Below are positions 32,291 through 41,739 of a stretch of 64,000 nucleotides of DNA, in pieces. Position 1 is the stretch's first letter. Every line of letters begins with the position of its first letter. Under the pieces are notes generated by a model that did no database searches, was not told the DNA's origin, and saw nothing but the letters and a program-made list of their open reading frames with translations. Made by a program: the position numbers and the translations under genes. This DNA is from Amycolatopsis sp. CA-230715 (GTDB lineage Bacteria; Actinomycetota; Actinomycetes; Mycobacteriales; Pseudonocardiaceae): positions 4,897,501 through 4,961,500 of the forward strand of contig NZ_CP059997.1 of assembly GCF_018736145.1 (NCBI RefSeq), given 5' to 3'.

Positions 32291-35086
32291 TCAGCAGGGT
32301 TCCGGGGCCCACCGTTGATCGGGGCCGATGAGGCGGAGCAGTGCGGCGGCCGAGCCCGGTTTCCCGAAGTAGTAGCCCTGCGCCTGGTCGCAGCCCAGTT
32401 CGGCGAGTATTTGCAGTTGCCCCGAGGTTTCCACGCCTTCGGCGATCACGGTCAGGCCGACGGCGTGCGCCATCGCGATGATGCTGGCCACGATCGCGGC
32501 GGCCTCGCGCGAGGTGCCCAGTTCGGCGACGAAGGTCTGGTCGATCTTCAACGTGTCGAGCGGCAGCTTGCGCAGTTGCGCGAGCGACGAGTAGCCGGTG
32601 CCGAAATCGTCGATGGCGAGCCTGGCCCCGAGATCGCGCAACTCCTGCAGCACCCCGGAAGCCGCCGAGGGATCCCGCATCAGCGCGCTCTCGGTGACTT
32701 CGAGGCACAGCGACTCCGGCGACAGGCCGGTCATCCGGAGCACCTCGCTGACCGCGGGCACCAGTCCGGGATCTTCCAGCTGGCGCACCGAAAGGTTCAC
32801 TTCGAGGTCGAGTTCGACACCGCGCCGGTCGCGCCACCCGGCGACCTCGTGCACGGTCGTGGTGAGCACGTGCGCGCCGATCGTGTTGATCAGGTCGCTT
32901 TCCTCGGCCAGCGGGATGAACTCCGTCGGCGAAACCGGGCCGTGCGCCGGGTGGTCCCACCGCAGCAGCGCTTCGACCGCGACGATCCGCTTCGTGGCGA
33001 TGTCCACCACCGGCTGGTACGCGGGCCATAGTTGTCCATTGTGGACACCGGCGCGGAGGTCCTGCTCCAGCCGGAGCCTGCGCTGCATCCGTTCGCGCAG
33101 TTCCACGTCGAAGAACTCGTACCGGCCCCTGCCGAGCGTTTTCGCCTGGTACATCGCGACATCGGCGTCGCGAAGCAGATCCTCCGCGGTGCGCTCGTCG
33201 CCGCGCGCGGCGAGCACGATGCCGACGCTCGCGTCCACGTGCAGCTGCCGCCCATCGACCGCGACCGGCCTGGTCAGCGCGGCGCGCAGGCGCTCGGTCA
33301 GCTGCGTGACCTCCTCGCGGTCGGTGACCGTCGAGGTCACGACCACGAACTCGTCACCGCCGAGCCTGCCGACGAGATCGCGCGGCGACACGCACTGGTG
33401 CAGCCGCTCGCCCGCGGCCTGCAGCACGCGGTCGCCGACGGAATGACCGAGCGAATCGTTGATGACCTTGAACTTGTCGAGGTCGATGAACAGCACCGAG
33501 GTCACATCGGACTGCCCGAGCGCGGCGGTGAGCCTGCGCAGCACGAGCGTGCGGTTGGCGAGGCCGGTGAGCGGGTCGTGGGTCGCTTCGTGGGCGAGCC
33601 GTTCGGCGATCGCGCGGCGCTCGGTGATGTCGGTGAAGGAGGCCACCACCGACGGCGGGCCGGGATCGTCGGGATTGAGCGTGCGCGCGGTGAGCGAGAG
33701 CCACACGGAACGCCCTTCCGGCCCGCGAACCCTGACCACGCGCCCGTTCTGCGGCTCGCCGGAGCGGCGGGCCATCGCGGTCGGGTAGCCGTCCTGCGGG
33801 ATGCGGCGGCCCGCCTCGTCGTAGAGCGCGAGTTCGCTGGTCCGCATGCCGACGAGCGCGGCGGTGCCGACGATGCCGAGTATCCGGTGCGCGGCCGGGT
33901 TCGCCGTGGTGATCACGCCGGTCGGGCCGATCACCATCACGCCTTCGTCCAGCGACGCGACGACGGTGCTGAAGTGCTGCTCGGCGCGGCGGCGCGCGGT
34001 TTCGTCGGCGCAGACCAGCACGTAGCCGTCGCCCATTTCCGACGCCGACACCCTGATCGCGAGCGCCACCCCGTCGGCGCGGCGGTGCGCGGTCTGGATG
34101 ACCCCGCCGAAGCGCACGACCCATCCCGGGTCGAGCTGCGCGCCGACGACCTCGCGGACCGGTTTGCCGATCGCCTCGGCCGCGGACCTGGCGTACACGC
34201 TTTCCGCGGCGGGGTTCCAGCTCGTGACGAGGCCGTGCCGATCGGTGGCGATGATCGCGTCGCTGACGTGCGTGACGAGCGCGGCCTGGTACCGCAGCGC
34301 GGCCGCGGCGGCCTTCTGCGCGGTGATGTCGCGCATGATCGCCTGGTAGGCGGGCCGCCCCTGCCAGGTCGTGCGGACCGACACCGTTTCCATGGCGAGC
34401 GTTCCGCCCTTCATGGTGCGCATCGTCATCTCGGTCGGCTCCGAGCGGGCACCCGGGGCGCCGAGGCTGGCGATCCTCGCCTTCAGCTCGGGCAGCGACC
34501 GCGGCTCGACGAAGTCGAACAGCGCCCTGCCGAGCACCGCCTCGACGTTCGCGGCGCCGACCATCCGCACCGCGGAGGGGTTCGCGTAGACGACGATGCC
34601 GTTCTGGTGGACGCAGATGCCGTCGGGGCTCAGCTCGACGAGCAGCCGGTAGCGGTCGGACAGGTCGGCGAGCGCCTGCCGGTCGGTGTGCTGCTCGGTG
34701 ACGTCGCTCGCGACACCCGACAGTCCGCGCACGGTTTCGTCACCCACCGTGTGCGCGCGGAGCCGGATCCAGCGCTGGTCGCCGTCCGGGCTGCGGTAGG
34801 CCTGGTCGAGTTCGACCTCGTCACCGACCCTCGCGGTCTTCGACAATGCGGTCAATGGAGCAACCAGTTCCGCCAAACGGTCGCGAATCTCCGTCGGATT
34901 TGTCCCGGTTAAGCTGAGCACCGTCGGGATTTGCGGAGTCCAAGTGACGGTGTTCGTGGTGAAGTCGGCAGACCAGGTAGCCACGGGTTCGGCGCCGACC
35001 GTTCGGTCGGTCACGGCGTCCGCGCCGCGATCCCTGGTGGCGTCGTGGCCCCCTGCCTCCATGTCCCGTCCGATCCGCAGTCCCAC
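32291..35086 (-). CDS. Multi-PAS GGDEF-EAL protein (c-di-GMP turnover)
   Basis: A soluble 931-residue signalling protein. Four PAS-like segments occupy about residues 30-490 (LVELSPDGICVHQNGIVVYA, VSDAIIATDRHGLVTSWNPA, VVASLDEGVMVIGPTGVITT). The GGDEF domain (about 495-655) has an intact LGGDEF, and the EAL domain (about 670-920) has VEALLRW, the NLSVRQ helix, DDFGTGYSS and KIDQTFV. Both sites look competent, so it could make and degrade cyclic di-GMP; the balance cannot be predicted. There are no membrane helices. GTG 35086 is the longest start; ATG 35062 is an alternative. A CCATTGTGGAC palindrome lies inside the gene. Confidence 0.93.
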   Translation of the reverse strand: MGLRIGRDMEAGGHDATRDRGADAVTDRTVGAEPVATWSADFTTNTVTWTPQIPTVLSLTGTNPTEIRDRLAELVAPLTALSKTARVGDEVELDQAYRSPDGDQRWIRLRAHTVGDETVRGLSGVASDVTEQHTDRQALADLSDRYRLLVELSPDGICVHQNGIVVYANPSAVRMVGAANVEAVLGRALFDFVEPRSLPELKARIASLGAPGARSEPTEMTMRTMKGGTLAMETVSVRTTWQGRPAYQAIMRDITAQKAAAAALRYQAALVTHVSDAIIATDRHGLVTSWNPAAESVYARSAAEAIGKPVREVVGAQLDPGWVVRFGGVIQTAHRRADGVALAIRVSASEMGDGYVLVCADETARRRAEQHFSTVVASLDEGVMVIGPTGVITTANPAAHRILGIVGTAALVGMRTSELALYDEAGRRIPQDGYPTAMARRSGEPQNGRVVRVRGPEGRSVWLSLTARTLNPDDPGPPSVVASFTDITERRAIAERLAHEATHDPLTGLANRTLVLRRLTAALGQSDVTSVLFIDLDKFKVINDSLGHSVGDRVLQAAGERLHQCVSPRDLVGRLGGDEFVVVTSTVTDREEVTQLTERLRAALTRPVAVDGRQLHVDASVGIVLAARGDERTAEDLLRDADVAMYQAKTLGRGRYEFFDVELRERMQRRLRLEQDLRAGVHNGQLWPAYQPVVDIATKRIVAVEALLRWDHPAHGPVSPTEFIPLAEESDLINTIGAHVLTTTVHEVAGWRDRRGVELDLEVNLSVRQLEDPGLVPAVSEVLRMTGLSPESLCLEVTESALMRDPSAASGVLQELRDLGARLAIDDFGTGYSSLAQLRKLPLDTLKIDQTFVAELGTSREAAAIVASIIAMAHAVGLTVIAEGVETSGQLQILAELGCDQAQGYYFGKPGSAAALLRLIGPDQRWAPEPC

Positions 35087-35288
35087 CGTGCCCCGTTTCG
35101 ATCACGGCCGTTCGTTGTGCCCACAGTAGGCCGCAGAGGCACAATGAGCACACCCCTTGTCGACGAAAATTGGTCTCTACCACTGTGGATCACATCCGGT
35201 GGTCGGGCCGATACGCGATCAGACGCGGATCAGGATGACCGGTCCGGACCGGGCCGGTCACACGGTACGAGAAAGCCGAGGCCGGATT

Positions 35289-36452
35289 ATGGGGCGTAAC
35301 GGGTCAGGGTTCGTGGGTATCGGTGCCGTCAGCGCGTACGGCTGGGGCCGTGAGCGACTGTGGGACGGGCTCGCCACCGGAAAACCGGCGGCGACCCGCG
35401 TCGACGGGTACGGCCACGCGGACGGCGGCGACGGTGGCTGGGTGGCGCACGTGCCGTTCGGCGGGGAGCCCGAAGACGGGCTCAGCCGCTTCGCCAGGGC
35501 GATGCGGGCCGCCGCCAGGGAGGCCGTCGCCGACGCCGAAGCGCGGGGCTGGACGCCGGGGCGCCGCGTCGGGCTCGTCCACGGCGTCTCACTCGGCGAG
35601 ACGGATCTGTGGCGGGAGTTCTACCTCGACTGCGGCGGTGAACGACCGGTGCGCGACTACCTCGCCCAGCTTCCGTCGACACCGGTCGCGATGCTGATGA
35701 AGGAATTCGGCTTCCACGGCCCCGCGATGACGATCAGCGCGATGTGCGCGTCCGGCAACGCCGCCGTGCTCACCGCGAAGATGTGGATCGACTCCGGATT
35801 CGCCGACGACGTCCTCGTGATCACCACGGACGTTTCGCTGACCCCCGAGAACGTGGCCCATTTCGTCCGGCTGGGCGCGGCCTACACCGATTCCGAGCCG
35901 CTCGACGGCTGCCGCCCGTTCCAGAAGGGCAGCCGCGGTTTCGTCCCAGGGGAAGCTTCCGTCGCGATGATCGTGTCGGAGCGGGCCGCGAACCCGTACG
36001 CGAAGCTGCTCGGCGGCGCGATCACGCACGAGGCGTTCCACCCCACCGCGATCGACCCGAAATGGGAGGAAATCGACGCCTGCTACGCGGGTGCGCTGGA
36101 AAACGCCGGTGTTTCCGGTCAGGACATCCGGTACTTCTCCGCGCACGGCCCCGGCACCAAGCAGTGCGACGAGGCCGAGGCCGCGATGGTCGAGCGGTTT
36201 TTCCGGCCCGACACCGGGATCTATTCGACGAAGCCGTTGACAGGGCACTGCCAGTCGGCGTCCGCGATGCTCGAACTCGCCCTCGCCGGGCTGAGCTACG
36301 AGCGCGGCAGGATCCTGGCACCAGTCCCGGTCGCCGAGGCCCACCCGCAACTGCTCGCCGGTCCCGTCGAAATGGAGGACGGCCTGGTGTTCAAATCCGC
36401 ACTGGGCATGGGCGGCTACGACACCGGCGTAGTGCTGGCGCCGCCGTCGTAG
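35289..36452 (+). CDS. Beta-ketoacyl-ACP synthase family protein
   Basis: A 387-residue thiolase-fold ketosynthase. The Cys-His-His triad is present: Cys153 in SAMCASGN, His286 in SAHGPGTKQCDE and His320 in LTGHCQSAS. The length is shorter than FabF (about 410) and the motifs are atypical around the nucleophile (MCASGN in place of TACATG/S). No acyl carrier protein or other polyketide gene is adjacent, so it is a stand-alone ketosynthase of unclear product. ATG 35289 is chosen by homology-like start (GFVGIGAVSAYGWG). A GTCCACTGTGGAC palindrome follows the stop. Confidence 0.88.
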   Translation: MGRNGSGFVGIGAVSAYGWGRERLWDGLATGKPAATRVDGYGHADGGDGGWVAHVPFGGEPEDGLSRFARAMRAAAREAVADAEARGWTPGRRVGLVHGVSLGETDLWREFYLDCGGERPVRDYLAQLPSTPVAMLMKEFGFHGPAMTISAMCASGNAAVLTAKMWIDSGFADDVLVITTDVSLTPENVAHFVRLGAAYTDSEPLDGCRPFQKGSRGFVPGEASVAMIVSERAANPYAKLLGGAITHEAFHPTAIDPKWEEIDACYAGALENAGVSGQDIRYFSAHGPGTKQCDEAEAAMVERFFRPDTGIYSTKPLTGHCQSASAMLELALAGLSYERGRILAPVPVAEAHPQLLAGPVEMEDGLVFKSALGMGGYDTGVVLAPPS

Positions 36453-36466
36453 TCCACTGTGGACCG
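36453..36466. repeat. GTCCACTGTGGAC palindrome between convergent genes
   Basis: A short perfect dyad AGTCCACTGTGGAC just after the ketosynthase stop and at the enoyl-CoA hydratase stop. It may assist termination. The same 13-bp motif recurs in the window (395-409, 60903-60915). Confidence 0.6.
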
Positions 36467-36467
36467 A

Positions 36468-37253
36468 TCAGGAGCCGGTGAAGGTGGCCTTCCCCGGTCC
36501 GTCGGCGAGGAACGAGCGCACCGCGGCGGGCAGGTCGCGCGTGCGGTAGAGGTCCGCGGCGATCGCGGTGATGTGCTCGTTCGCTTCGTCGACACCGCCG
36601 CGTTCGAAGTGGGCGAGCACTTCCTTCGTCGCGGCGTGCGCCTTGGTGGGGCCTTCCGCGAGCGAGGCCGCGAACGCGTGCGCGGCCTCGTCGAACCCGT
36701 CGGCGGGCAGCACGCGGTTGACGACGTTCCAGCTTTCCAGCGTCGCCGCGCTGTAGCGGTCGCCGGTCATCACGAACTCCTTCGCCCTGCCCACCCCCGC
36801 GCGTGCCGCGAGCCGCTGCGTGCCGCCCATCGTCGGCGTGAGCCCGACGACCTTTTCCACCAGGCCGAATTTCGCGTTCTCCGTGGCGAGGATCAGGTCG
36901 CACGCGACCGCCACCTCGAACGCCCAAGTCAGGCACAGCCCGTGCGCGGCGAACACGGTCGGGAACGGCAGCGCCGCGATCCGGTTCGGCAGTGCGAGCA
37001 TGCGGTCGAAGAGCACCTTCGCGCGGTCGGGCCCGTCCTGCGCGGCGAACAGGCCCACGTCGACGCCGCCGCTGACGATCTTGCCCTCGGCCCGCACCAG
37101 CAGCGCTCTGGTGCGCTCGGCCTCGACCTTGTCCAGTGCGGCGTCGAACGCTTCGTGGAGCTGCGCGGTGTACAGGTTCAGTGGTCCGGCGTCGATCGTC
37201 AGCACCGCGAGACCGTGCTCGCTGAACTCGACCGTGGCGGGTGCGGTGGTCAC
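36468..37253 (-). CDS. Enoyl-CoA hydratase/isomerase family protein
   Basis: A 261-residue crotonase-fold protein. The oxyanion-hole segments are SGGVDVGLFA (about 60-70) and AHGLCLTWAFEVAVACDLIL (about 110-130), and FGLVEKVVGLTPTMGGTQRL fits the family's helix-loop. The two catalytic glutamates of true hydratases are not both evident (Glu in NAKFGLVEKV is one candidate), so isomerase or another CoA chemistry is possible. GTG 37253 gives the family opening; the ribosome site is weak. It is convergent with the ketosynthase gene. Confidence 0.88.
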   Translation of the reverse strand: MTTAPATVEFSEHGLAVLTIDAGPLNLYTAQLHEAFDAALDKVEAERTRALLVRAEGKIVSGGVDVGLFAAQDGPDRAKVLFDRMLALPNRIAALPFPTVFAAHGLCLTWAFEVAVACDLILATENAKFGLVEKVVGLTPTMGGTQRLAARAGVGRAKEFVMTGDRYSAATLESWNVVNRVLPADGFDEAAHAFAASLAEGPTKAHAATKEVLAHFERGGVDEANEHITAIAADLYRTRDLPAAVRSFLADGPGKATFTGS

Positions 37254-37314
37254 GCGCTCATCGTAAGGGCAGGATGGGCCGCGTCCAGCCAAGTCGGGGT
37301 CGGGGAGACCACAG

Positions 37315-39261
37315 GTGACTGTCACCACGCGCAAGAAACCGGGCAAGTTCACGGCATGGCTGCTCGAAGGGGAGCACAAGCGCGCCGAACAGCTCACGGG
37401 CGGCCGGCGCGAACCGGTCAAGCGGCACGACCACCCCTGGTGGAAGGTGATGTGCCTGACCGGGGTCGACTACTTCTCCACCCTCGGCTACCAGCCGGGG
37501 ATCGCGGCGCTGGCCGCGGGCGTGCTCTCGCCGCTCGCGACCGTCGTGCTGGTGCTGCTGACCCTCGGCGGCGCGTTGCCGATCTACCGCAGGGTGGCCA
37601 GGGAAAGCCCGCACGGCCAGGGCTCGATCGCGATGCTCGAACGGCTGTTGTCGTGGTGGAAGGGCAAGTTGCTCGTCCTCGTGCTGCTCGGGTTCGTGGC
37701 GACCGACTTCGTGATCACCATCACGCTGTCGGCCGCCGACGCGACAGCCCACGTCGTGGAAAACCCGTTCGTCCCGGATTTCCTGCACGACAAGGGCGTG
37801 CTCATCACGCTCCTGCTGATCGCGTTGCTGGGCGCGGTCTTCCTCAAGGGGTTCGCCGAAGCGATCGGCGTCGCGGTGGTGCTGGTCGGGGTTTTCCTCA
37901 CGCTCAACGTGATCGTGGTCGTCGTCGCGCTCTCGCACGTGTTCTCCAGCCCCGATCTCGTGGTGAACTGGCAGAACCTGGTGATCTCCGAGCACCCGAA
38001 CCCGTGGCTGATGATCGGGGTCGCGCTGCTCGTGTTCCCGAAGCTCGCGCTCGGTCTTTCCGGCTTCGAGACCGGGGTTTCGGTGATGCCGCTGGTGCGC
38101 GGCAAGGACGGCGAGACCGACGCGGAACCGGCCGGGCGGATCCGGAACACCCGCCGCCTGCTGGTCACCGCCGCGCTGATCATGAGCGCCTTCCTGATCA
38201 CCAGCAGCTTCGCCACCACGGTGCTGATCCCGCAGCACGAGTTCGAAGCCGGTGGCCAGGCGAACGGGCGCGCGCTGGCGTTTCTCGCGCACAGCTACCT
38301 CGGTGACGTCTTCGGCACCGTCTACGACGTCAGCACGATCGCGATCCTGTGGTTCGCCGGCGCGTCCGCGATGGCTGGCCTGCTCAACATCGTGCCGAGG
38401 TACCTGCCGCGCTACGGCATGGCGCCGGACTGGGCCCGCGCGACCCGGCCGCTGGTGATCGTGGTCGCGGTGATCGCGTTCGTGATCACCTGGATCTTCG
38501 ACGCGAACGTGGAAGCGCAGGGCGGCGCGTACGCGACCGGTGTGCTGGTGCTCATTTCGTCCGCCGCCGTCGCGGTCACGCTTTCCGCGAAGCGAATGAA
38601 GCAGAACCGCGCGTTCATCGCGTATTCGGTGATCACCGTGGTGTTCGCCTACACCACGATCGCGAACATCGTGGAACGCCCCGACGGCGTGAAGATCGCC
38701 GCGTTCTTTATTCTCGCGATCATCGCCACGTCGCTCGTTTCCCGTGCCACGCGTTCGCTGGAACTGCGCGTCGACGAGGTGGATTTCGACGCCTCGGCCA
38801 CCCGGATCCTGGACAAGGCGGTGCGCAGCGGGCACGTCCGCATCATCGCGAACGAACCGGACGCGCGCGACGAGGAGGAATACCGGGAAAAGGAACGGGA
38901 AGCGCGCGAGGACAACCACATTCCGAGCGACTCGGCGTTGATCTTTCTCGAAGTCACTATCTCGGACGCCTCGGACTTCGAGTCGACGCTGCGGGTGCGG
39001 GGCGAAAAACGGCACGGGTACCGGATCCTGCGCGTGACGAGCCCGTCGATCCCGAACGCCATCGCGGCGATCCTGCTGCACATCAGGGACGAAACGGGCA
39101 AGCTGCCGCACATCTACTTCGCGTGGACCGAGGGGAACCCGTTCCGGTTCATCGTGCGGTACCTGATCTTCGGCGACGGCGACATCCCGCCGGTCACGCG
39201 TGAGGTGCTGCGTCGCGCCGAACCGGACCCGGAGCAACGCCCGATGGTGCACGTCGGCTGA
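37315..39261 (+). CDS. APC superfamily permease with long cytoplasmic C-terminus
   Basis: A 648-residue transporter with about 12 membrane helices in residues 45-485. The start TGVDYFSTLGYQPGIAALAA matches the first broken helix of APC transporters. The last 150 residues (ELRVDEVDFDASATRILDKA ... VRSGHVRIIANEPDARDEEE ... IYFAWTEGNPFRFIVRYLIF) form a charged cytosolic domain unlike the short tails of amino-acid permeases. This layout recalls KimA-like potassium importers, but amino-acid transport cannot be excluded. GTG 37315 is used; it lies only 61 bp from the divergent enoyl-CoA hydratase. Confidence 0.85.
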   Translation: MTVTTRKKPGKFTAWLLEGEHKRAEQLTGGRREPVKRHDHPWWKVMCLTGVDYFSTLGYQPGIAALAAGVLSPLATVVLVLLTLGGALPIYRRVARESPHGQGSIAMLERLLSWWKGKLLVLVLLGFVATDFVITITLSAADATAHVVENPFVPDFLHDKGVLITLLLIALLGAVFLKGFAEAIGVAVVLVGVFLTLNVIVVVVALSHVFSSPDLVVNWQNLVISEHPNPWLMIGVALLVFPKLALGLSGFETGVSVMPLVRGKDGETDAEPAGRIRNTRRLLVTAALIMSAFLITSSFATTVLIPQHEFEAGGQANGRALAFLAHSYLGDVFGTVYDVSTIAILWFAGASAMAGLLNIVPRYLPRYGMAPDWARATRPLVIVVAVIAFVITWIFDANVEAQGGAYATGVLVLISSAAVAVTLSAKRMKQNRAFIAYSVITVVFAYTTIANIVERPDGVKIAAFFILAIIATSLVSRATRSLELRVDEVDFDASATRILDKAVRSGHVRIIANEPDARDEEEYREKEREAREDNHIPSDSALIFLEVTISDASDFESTLRVRGEKRHGYRILRVTSPSIPNAIAAILLHIRDETGKLPHIYFAWTEGNPFRFIVRYLIFGDGDIPPVTREVLRRAEPDPEQRPMVHVG

Positions 39262-39284
39262 CCTTCCGGGCTTATCCTCGGGAC

Positions 39285-39599
39285 ATGATCACCTGCGTCG
39301 TGGACTACGTCATCGACCCTGCCAAGATCGAGGACTTCGAACGGTTCGCGCGGCGGTGGATGGAACTCGTCGAGCGGCACGGCGGCATCCACCACGGCTA
39401 CTTCCTGCCCGCGGAAGGCGCCAGCGACGAAGCGCGGGCGCTGTTCAGCTTCGAGAGCCTCGCCGCGTACGAGGAGTACCGATCGCTGTTCGGCACCGAC
39501 CCCGATTTCGTCGAAGCCGACCGGATCCGCGACGAATCCGGTTGCGTCATTCGATACCGCCGGACCTTCCTGCGGCCACTGCTGCCGGATTCGGACTAA
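39285..39599 (+). CDS. NIPSNAP family protein
   Basis: A 104-residue protein with the NIPSNAP/dimeric alpha-beta-barrel pattern: VVDYVIDPAKIEDFERFARR, then the HGGIHHGYFLPAEGASDEAR turn and FESLAAYEEYRSLFGTDPDF. Family members are small and often associate with ring-cleavage or degradation genes. It follows the permease by 23 bp on the same strand and precedes an IclR-pobA unit, which fits a small catabolic context, though co-transcription is not shown. Confidence 0.88.
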   Translation: MITCVVDYVIDPAKIEDFERFARRWMELVERHGGIHHGYFLPAEGASDEARALFSFESLAAYEEYRSLFGTDPDFVEADRIRDESGCVIRYRRTFLRPLLPDSD

Positions 39600-39655
39600 C
39601 GAACGCCATCCCGTGGTCGGATCCGGAACCGGCGAATCGGCCATACCCTTGGCGG

Positions 39656-40426
39656 ATGCGGCACAACGCGACGAGCCCGCCCTCGGTCGCCGAGCGGGTG
39701 CTGGATCTGCTGGGCGCGTTCAGCACCGACCGGCGGGCGCTGAGCCTGTCCGAGCTGAGCCGCCGCGCCGGGCTGCCGTTGTCGACGGCGCACCGGCTGG
39801 TCGGTGAGCTGGCCAAACGCGGCGCGCTCGAACGCGACGGCGACGGCAGGTACCGCGTGGGGCTCTGGCTGTGGGAGGTCGCGGCGCTCGCGCCGCGGGG
39901 CACCGGCCTGCGCGAGAACGCGATGCCGTTCCTGGAGGACCTGTACGAGGCGACGCACGAGAACGTGCAGCTCGCCGTGCTGGACGGCGCCGAGGTCGTC
40001 TACCTGGAGCGGATTTCCGGGCGCGCCGCGGTCAACGTCGTGTCGCGGGTCGGCGGGCGGCTTCCCGCACACGCGACGGGAGTGGGGTTGGCACTGCTCG
40101 CGCACTCGCCCACGGTGGCCGAAACCGTGCTGGCCGAGCCGCTGAAACGGTTCACGGACAAGACGATCGGCACCGGGGAGCACCTCCGCCGGACCCTCGC
40201 CACCGTGCGCAGGGACGGGTTCGCGATCAGCGACGGGCAGATCGAACTCATCGCGCTGTCCGTGGCGGCACCGGTGTTCGGCGCCGACGGCGAGGTGGCG
40301 GCCGCGATCTCGATCGTGGTGCCGTCCGAAAACGCCGACCCGCTGGCGCTCGTCCCCGCCGTCCGCGCCGCCGCGCGGGGAATTTCGCGAGCACTGGGCG
40401 CCCCGCTCTCCTCGCCTCTGCCCTAA
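39656..40426 (+). CDS. IclR family regulator, likely of pobA
   Basis: A 256-residue IclR-type regulator. The N-terminal winged helix (about 8-70: SVAERVLDLLGAFSTDRRAL, then LSELSRRAGLPLSTAHRLVG) is followed by the effector domain (about 85-250: ENVQLAVLDGAEVVYLERIS, LPAHATGVGLALLAHSP). It lies directly upstream of, and in the same direction as, a 4-hydroxybenzoate 3-monooxygenase gene. IclR relatives (PobR, PcaR) control such genes in response to aromatic acids, so it is probably the activator or repressor of pobA. ATG 39656 is preferred over the longer frame. Confidence 0.9.
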   Translation: MRHNATSPPSVAERVLDLLGAFSTDRRALSLSELSRRAGLPLSTAHRLVGELAKRGALERDGDGRYRVGLWLWEVAALAPRGTGLRENAMPFLEDLYEATHENVQLAVLDGAEVVYLERISGRAAVNVVSRVGGRLPAHATGVGLALLAHSPTVAETVLAEPLKRFTDKTIGTGEHLRRTLATVRRDGFAISDGQIELIALSVAAPVFGADGEVAAAISIVVPSENADPLALVPAVRAAARGISRALGAPLSSPLP

Positions 40427-40514
40427 GAGAGGCTTCCGCTGAGTGGAAGGTCCGCTGGTGAAGCAGGCACGAGGCTGGGCACACTGCGGGCGTTCGCGAA
40501 GGAAGGGAGTGTTC

Positions 40515-41687
40515 GTGGCCAGGACCCAGGTCGGCATCATCGGGGCGGGCCCCGCGGGGTTGCTGCTGTCCCAGCTGCTGCACCGCGAGGGGATCGACTC
40601 CGTCGTCCTCGAAGCGCGCGATCGGGCTTACGTCGAGCAGCGCGTGCGCGCGGGCGTGTGCGAGCAGCCGACCGTCGACCTGCTCGACGAGATCGGGCTC
40701 GGCGCGCGGCTGCACGCGGAAGGCCTGCCGCACCACGGGTTTTCGCTGCGGTTCGACGGCGAGGACCACCGGATCGCGCTGACCGAGCTGACCGGCAAGT
40801 CGATCACCGTGTACGGGCAGCAGGAGATCGTGAAGGACCTGATCGCCGCGCACGCCGGGCCGCCCATCGAATTCGAAGTGTCCGATGTGGACGTGCACGG
40901 GATCGGCTCGGACGCGCCGTCGATCACCTACACCGATTCCGGCGGGCGCGCCCGCGAGCTGCGCTGCGACGTGATCGCGGGCTGCGACGGCTTCCACGGC
41001 ATCAGCAGGCGCGCCGTCCCCGCGGGTGCGCTGCGCACGTTCGACCGCGAGTACCCGTTCGCCTGGCTCGGCGTGCTCGCGAAGACGCCGCCGTCGGACG
41101 AGGAGCTGATCTACGCCCACCACGAACGCGGGTTCGCGCTGCACAGCATGCGCTCGCCCGAGATCACCCGCCTCTACCTGCAGGTGGCGCCGGACGAGGA
41201 CATCGCGGCGTGGCCGGACGAGCGGATCTTCGGCGAACTGCACGCGCGGCTGGCCACGAACGGCGGTTTCGCGCTGCACGAAGGCCCGATCCTGGACAAG
41301 GGGATCACGCCGATGCGCAGCTTCGTCGCCGAGCCGATGCGCCACGGCAGGCTGTTCCTCGCCGGGGACGCCGCGCACATCGTCCCGCCGACCGGGGCCA
41401 AGGGGATGAACCTCGCCGTCGCGGATGTCGTCGTGCTGTCGACGGCTTTGACGGATCTGTTGCGGCGCAACGACTCTTCCAGGGTGGAGTCCTATTCGGA
41501 CACTTGCCTGCGCCGGGTGTGGCGTGCCGAGCACTTCTCGTGGTTCATGACCTCGATGCTGCACGTCGACCCGGCCGCCGACGGGTTCGGCCGCCGCCTG
41601 CAGCTTTCGCAGCTCCGGTACACGGCGTCGTCGACGGCGGCGGCGACCAGTCTCGCGGAGAACTACGTCGGGCTGCCCTTCGCCTGA
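40515..41687 (+). CDS. pobA: 4-hydroxybenzoate 3-monooxygenase
   Basis: A 390-residue flavoprotein, the usual PobA length. The FAD motifs are GIIGAGPAGLLLSQLL (7-22) and GDAAHIVPPTGAKGMNLAVA near 285. The substrate-site segments (RVRAGVCEQPTVDLLDEIGL, TVYGQQEIVKDL) match p-hydroxybenzoate hydroxylase. It converts 4-hydroxybenzoate and O2 with NAD(P)H to protocatechuate, the entry to the beta-ketoadipate pathway; ring-cleavage genes are not in the window. GTG 40515 has AAGGGAG upstream; GTG 40509 is possible. The IclR gene upstream supports the assignment. Confidence 0.92.
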   Translation: MARTQVGIIGAGPAGLLLSQLLHREGIDSVVLEARDRAYVEQRVRAGVCEQPTVDLLDEIGLGARLHAEGLPHHGFSLRFDGEDHRIALTELTGKSITVYGQQEIVKDLIAAHAGPPIEFEVSDVDVHGIGSDAPSITYTDSGGRARELRCDVIAGCDGFHGISRRAVPAGALRTFDREYPFAWLGVLAKTPPSDEELIYAHHERGFALHSMRSPEITRLYLQVAPDEDIAAWPDERIFGELHARLATNGGFALHEGPILDKGITPMRSFVAEPMRHGRLFLAGDAAHIVPPTGAKGMNLAVADVVVLSTALTDLLRRNDSSRVESYSDTCLRRVWRAEHFSWFMTSMLHVDPAADGFGRRLQLSQLRYTASSTAAATSLAENYVGLPFA

Positions 41688-41691
41688 GCTG

Positions 41692-41737
41692 GTCAACTCA
41701 GGGTTGACGGAGCCAAATCGTCAACCTATGGTTGACG
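41692..41737. promoter_or_regulatory. Two GTTGAC palindromes at the ClpC2-like gene
   Basis: GTCAAC-TCAGG-GTTGAC (41692-41708) and CGTCAACC-TAT-GGTTGACG (41719-41737), about 28 bp apart centre to centre. The second ends 2 bp before ATG 41740. Two such dyads directly over the start region predict repression by a dimeric HTH protein, most simply the product itself. Confidence 0.8.
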
Positions 41738-41739
41738 TC

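Noticed and set aside
35289..36452. A polyketide or fatty acid biosynthetic cluster
   Set aside because: Only one lone ketosynthase with atypical motifs; no carrier protein, acyltransferase, reductase or cyclase beside it.
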